A DNA stretch of 64,000 bases, from assembly GCF_030654605.1 (NCBI RefSeq), contig NZ_JAURXB010000295.1, forward strand, positions 48,501-112,500, in the 5' to 3' direction. The notes beneath the pieces are model-generated. The model did no database searches and had not been told where the DNA came from. It was given only the letters and a program-made list of their open reading frames with translations. Position numbers and translations under genes: made by a program. This DNA comes from Bradyrhizobium sp. (GTDB taxonomy: Bacteria; Pseudomonadota; Alphaproteobacteria; Rhizobiales; Xanthobacteraceae). Positions 61,658 to 64,000 of this stretch are shown one piece after another. Every line of letters starts with the position of its first letter. Position 1 is the stretch's first letter.

Positions 61658-61670
61658 TCGCTTCACTTTC

Positions 61671-61720
61671 TGAATCAACGTCTGAAGGATGTGAATCAAG
61701 TTCCGAAGAACCTGATTCAA
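61671..61720. repeat. Three 21-base-spaced TGAATCAA units upstream of trmJ
   Basis: TGAATCAA occurs at 61671-61678 and 61692-61699, and TGATTCAA at 61713-61720. The interval is exactly 21 bases, two helical turns. On the minus strand this reads TTGATTCA, TTGATTCA, TTGAATCA just before the trmJ start, and is also translatable as a 7-residue repeat. Confidence 0.6.
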
Positions 61721-61933
61721 CGGCTCACGGGCCAGCCGTAGTGGATTGCCCAGCGGGCAGGATTTCTCAAGCCAAATAACAGGGTTAGGGGCGCCATCTA
61801 ACGCTCAGCCAAAGCCTCGGCCGGCTTTGGATACCTTCTGCTTGCGCGCATTATACTTTCGGATAGGCTATCAAGCACAAGCAAAGCGAACCCGATAGCC
61901 GGTTCAACGGCTGGGGACTCAGGGGAGGCGTTG

Positions 61934-63661
61934 ATGCGCGGCAGATGGTCATTGGCGATTGCCGGAGTGATCCTGATCCTGGCCGGCGGGCTGCTCGCCC
62001 ACTTCACCCAAACCGCAGGCGGCATCCGGATCCAGGATATCCGCTTCAAGGGCGCCAAGGGCAACACCATGAGCGCCCTGCTCTACATCCCCGCCAATGC
62101 CACCGCGCAGACCCCGGCCCCCGGCATTCTCGCGGTCCACGGCTACATCAATTCGCGCGAGACCCAGGACGGCTTTGCCATCGAATTCGCCCGCCGCGGT
62201 TACGTAGTGCTGGCGCTCGACCAGACCGGCCACGGCTACAGCGACCCGCCGGCTTTCGCCAACGGCTTTGGCGGCCCCGATGGACTGGCGCATCTGCGCA
62301 GCCTCGACATCGTCGACAAGAACAATATCGGACTCGAGGGTCATTCGATGGGCGGCTGGACCGTGCTGGCGGCGGCCACCGCGATGCCTGGCGATTACAA
62401 ATCGATGGTGCTGGAGGGATCCTCCACCGGCAAGCCGTTCGCCGCCGACGGCACCGCCGGTTGGCCGCGCAACGTCGCCTTGGTGTTCGCGCAATATGAG
62501 GAATTTTCCACCCTGATGTGGGGCGTCGACCTCGCCCGCGACGTCGCCAAGAGCCCGAAGCTCTGGACCCTGTTCGGCACGCAAGGCGCCGTCGTATCAG
62601 GCAAGGTCTATGGCGACATCGCGCAAGGCACGGCGCGGGTGCTGTACACGCCGGCGATCACCCATCCGGCCGAACATATTTCGCATCAAGCGATCGGCTA
62701 CAGCCTCGACTGGTTCGCCAAAACGCTGCAGGGCGGCACCCCAAAACCGGCCGACGACCAGATCTGGCTGCGCAAGGAGATCGGCACGCTGATCGCCTTG
62801 CTCGGCTTTGTGGCGTTGCTGATCGGCGCCTTTGACGGCCTGCTGGAAGCAAAAATGTTCTCCCGGCTGCGGCTGCCCGAGATCGCCGACGGCACCATGC
62901 CGGAGCATGTCGCGGCCGACGGCCGCCGCTGGACCGTGGCGTTCCTGCTCTCGGCCTTCATCCCGGCGCTGACCTATTACCCGGCGTTCGCGCTGGCCGG
63001 CACGTTTGTAACGCCGTCCGCGTATCTGCCGCAGGGTATCACCAACCAGATCATGGTCTGGGCGGTCATCAACGCCCTGATCACGCTGGCGCTGATGCCG
63101 TTCGCGCCGAAGCGCGCCAGCCGCGCCGGCATCATCGGCCAGTCCGTGGTGATCGCGATCGCGACTGTCCTGATTGGCTACGCCGCGCTGTGGCTGGCCG
63201 ACCTCGTCTTCAAGATCGATTTCCGGTTCTGGATCGTCGCGCTCAAGCTGATGAGCGCGAAGCAGTTCTTCATCTTCCTGATCTACCTCGTTCCGTTCAC
63301 GGCATTTTTCGTGGTCGCGCTGCATGTGCTGCACCGCAATTTCTCGACCATGGGCTCACCGCGCGGCGCGCTCTATCTCACCAATATTCTGGCGCTGACG
63401 CTGGGCTTCATCGTGCTGCTGGTGTTGCAATACGGCACGCTGTGGCTGACTGGAAAACTGTTCAACCCGCTGCCCGATCCCGGTTTCGTGCCGCTCTCCA
63501 CCATCGTCGCCATCCAGTTCGTGCCGCTGCTCGGGATATGCGCCGTGGTCGCGACCTTCACCTGGCGGCGCACCGGCTCCAGCCTGCCGGGCGCGCTGAT
63601 CTGCGGGCTGTTCGTCACCTGGTACGTGGTGGCGGGCACCGCGACGCAGGCGGCGTTCTGA
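61934..63661 (+). CDS. Alpha/beta hydrolase with C-terminal multi-pass membrane domain
   Basis: The 575-residue protein has one N-terminal membrane anchor (residues 7-24), then an alpha/beta hydrolase domain to about residue 275: ILAVHGYINSRETQDGFAIEFARRGYVVLALDQTGHGYSD, nucleophile GHSMGG and a late catalytic His candidate in THPAEH. The C-terminal half has seven or so membrane spans of unknown role. The ATG at 61934 follows AGGGGAGG. A periplasmic or membrane-surface esterase is the most likely activity; the substrate is unknown. Confidence 0.75.
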   Translation: MRGRWSLAIAGVILILAGGLLAHFTQTAGGIRIQDIRFKGAKGNTMSALLYIPANATAQTPAPGILAVHGYINSRETQDGFAIEFARRGYVVLALDQTGHGYSDPPAFANGFGGPDGLAHLRSLDIVDKNNIGLEGHSMGGWTVLAAATAMPGDYKSMVLEGSSTGKPFAADGTAGWPRNVALVFAQYEEFSTLMWGVDLARDVAKSPKLWTLFGTQGAVVSGKVYGDIAQGTARVLYTPAITHPAEHISHQAIGYSLDWFAKTLQGGTPKPADDQIWLRKEIGTLIALLGFVALLIGAFDGLLEAKMFSRLRLPEIADGTMPEHVAADGRRWTVAFLLSAFIPALTYYPAFALAGTFVTPSAYLPQGITNQIMVWAVINALITLALMPFAPKRASRAGIIGQSVVIAIATVLIGYAALWLADLVFKIDFRFWIVALKLMSAKQFFIFLIYLVPFTAFFVVALHVLHRNFSTMGSPRGALYLTNILALTLGFIVLLVLQYGTLWLTGKLFNPLPDPGFVPLSTIVAIQFVPLLGICAVVATFTWRRTGSSLPGALICGLFVTWYVVAGTATQAAF

Positions 63662-64000
63662 TCGCCGCGAACCGCGTCCGCGCTCGCCGCGACCAAGCGT
63701 CATGTCCCCGCAGCAGCAGCGCTATCCGCATACGCACACGCCTTCACATGGGTCATCAAGAGCGGCCATCGGCGCCGACTGTGATGCAATGGGGAAGTTT
63801 CATCCGCGAAACCCATACCGTCGGAACCAATCGTCGGAGCGAGTTTCACCTCGCTGCTTCAAATCTCCGTAATCAAACAGATCCATAGAGCGGTCATTCG
63901 TACGACGGCGATGTACAGGTGTGGCTCTTGTCGTTTGAATTGCTTCGCTTTTTCGGAGGTCCTTTAACTCTTGTCCGAACAATGTCCGCTCCAAGCCACC
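63662..64000. other. Gene-free right end of the window
   Basis: I find no convincing gene, RNA or repeat in these 339 bases. A 64-codon minus-strand frame (63800-63994) has no ribosome site or recognisable protein. Confidence 0.45.

Noticed and set aside
63800..63994. A 64-codon minus-strand gene at the right edge
   Set aside because: No ribosome site, no recognised protein and unusual composition; it cannot be supported from the window.

Overview
The window is GC-rich, densely packed bacterial DNA of alphaproteobacterial type. Bradyrhizobium or a close relative (Nitrobacteraceae) is the best fit. This is inferred from gene content (cox/XdhC molybdenum-hydroxylase genes, an F1-ATPase zeta-subunit family protein, egtB-egtD, purS-purQ-purL with bolA and grxD, several liv and nrt-type ABC transporters), from the many palindromic intergenic repeats, and from protein similarity recalled from family knowledge. 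No tRNA, rRNA, phage, insertion sequence or CRISPR array was recognised.

Layout. 1-2.8 kb: a truncated TetR regulator with a palindromic operator, a GH4 glycosidase, and DUF2000 and DUF4189 proteins. 3-10.1 kb, minus strand: a carbon-monoxide-dehydrogenase-like molybdenum hydroxylase locus, read as coxG, coxS, coxM, coxD, coxE, XdhC-N, XdhC-C and a molybdopterin-binding/nucleotidyltransferase fusion. The catalytic large subunit coxL is absent. 10.3-18.2 kb: pcaD, a membrane protein, a small disordered protein, a complete livHMGF-K branched-chain amino acid (or similar) uptake cluster and a single-domain response regulator. 18.6-25.9 kb: an S58 peptidase, two EF-hand paralogues, rpe, a membrane protein, a Ser/Thr kinase-Usp fusion with a phosphoesterase, and a TetR regulator. 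26.3-33.2 kb: purB, MOSC, murI, an HpcH aldolase, an E2-like acyltransferase, rpsD and a threonine-aldolase-like enzyme. 33.3-48.5 kb: cupin, serine hydrolase, macro-domain protein and grxD, egtB-egtD, ltrA, bolA, DUF427, an acyltransferase, purL, thioesterase, EamA, GFA, purQ, purS and purC. 48.8-60.4 kb: the zeta-subunit protein, then a cyanase/ABC-transporter cluster, a sigma-54 activator, a second solute-binding protein, a sulfurtransferase, an acyl-CoA-dehydrogenase-like protein, OsmC and a TetR regulator. 60.5-63.7 kb: a TrmJ-DUF559 fusion and a membrane alpha/beta hydrolase.

The most coherent candidate system lies at 49.3-59.5 kb. A PAS-containing sigma-54 activator is encoded divergently from an nrtA-nrtB-nrtD-cynS operon. 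That operon carries a near-consensus -24/-12 promoter and three repeated palindromic sites at the usual distance for an upstream activating sequence. On the activator's other side is a second operon (OsmC, acyl-CoA-dehydrogenase-like, rhodanese, nrtA paralogue) with its own weaker -24/-12 match. I infer a regulon for import and breakdown of cyanate, possibly with a related nitrogen/sulfur compound; the true inducer and substrate are unknown.

At least eight families of palindromic repeats occupy the gaps, and one copy supplies the C-terminus and stop codon of the nrtD-like gene.
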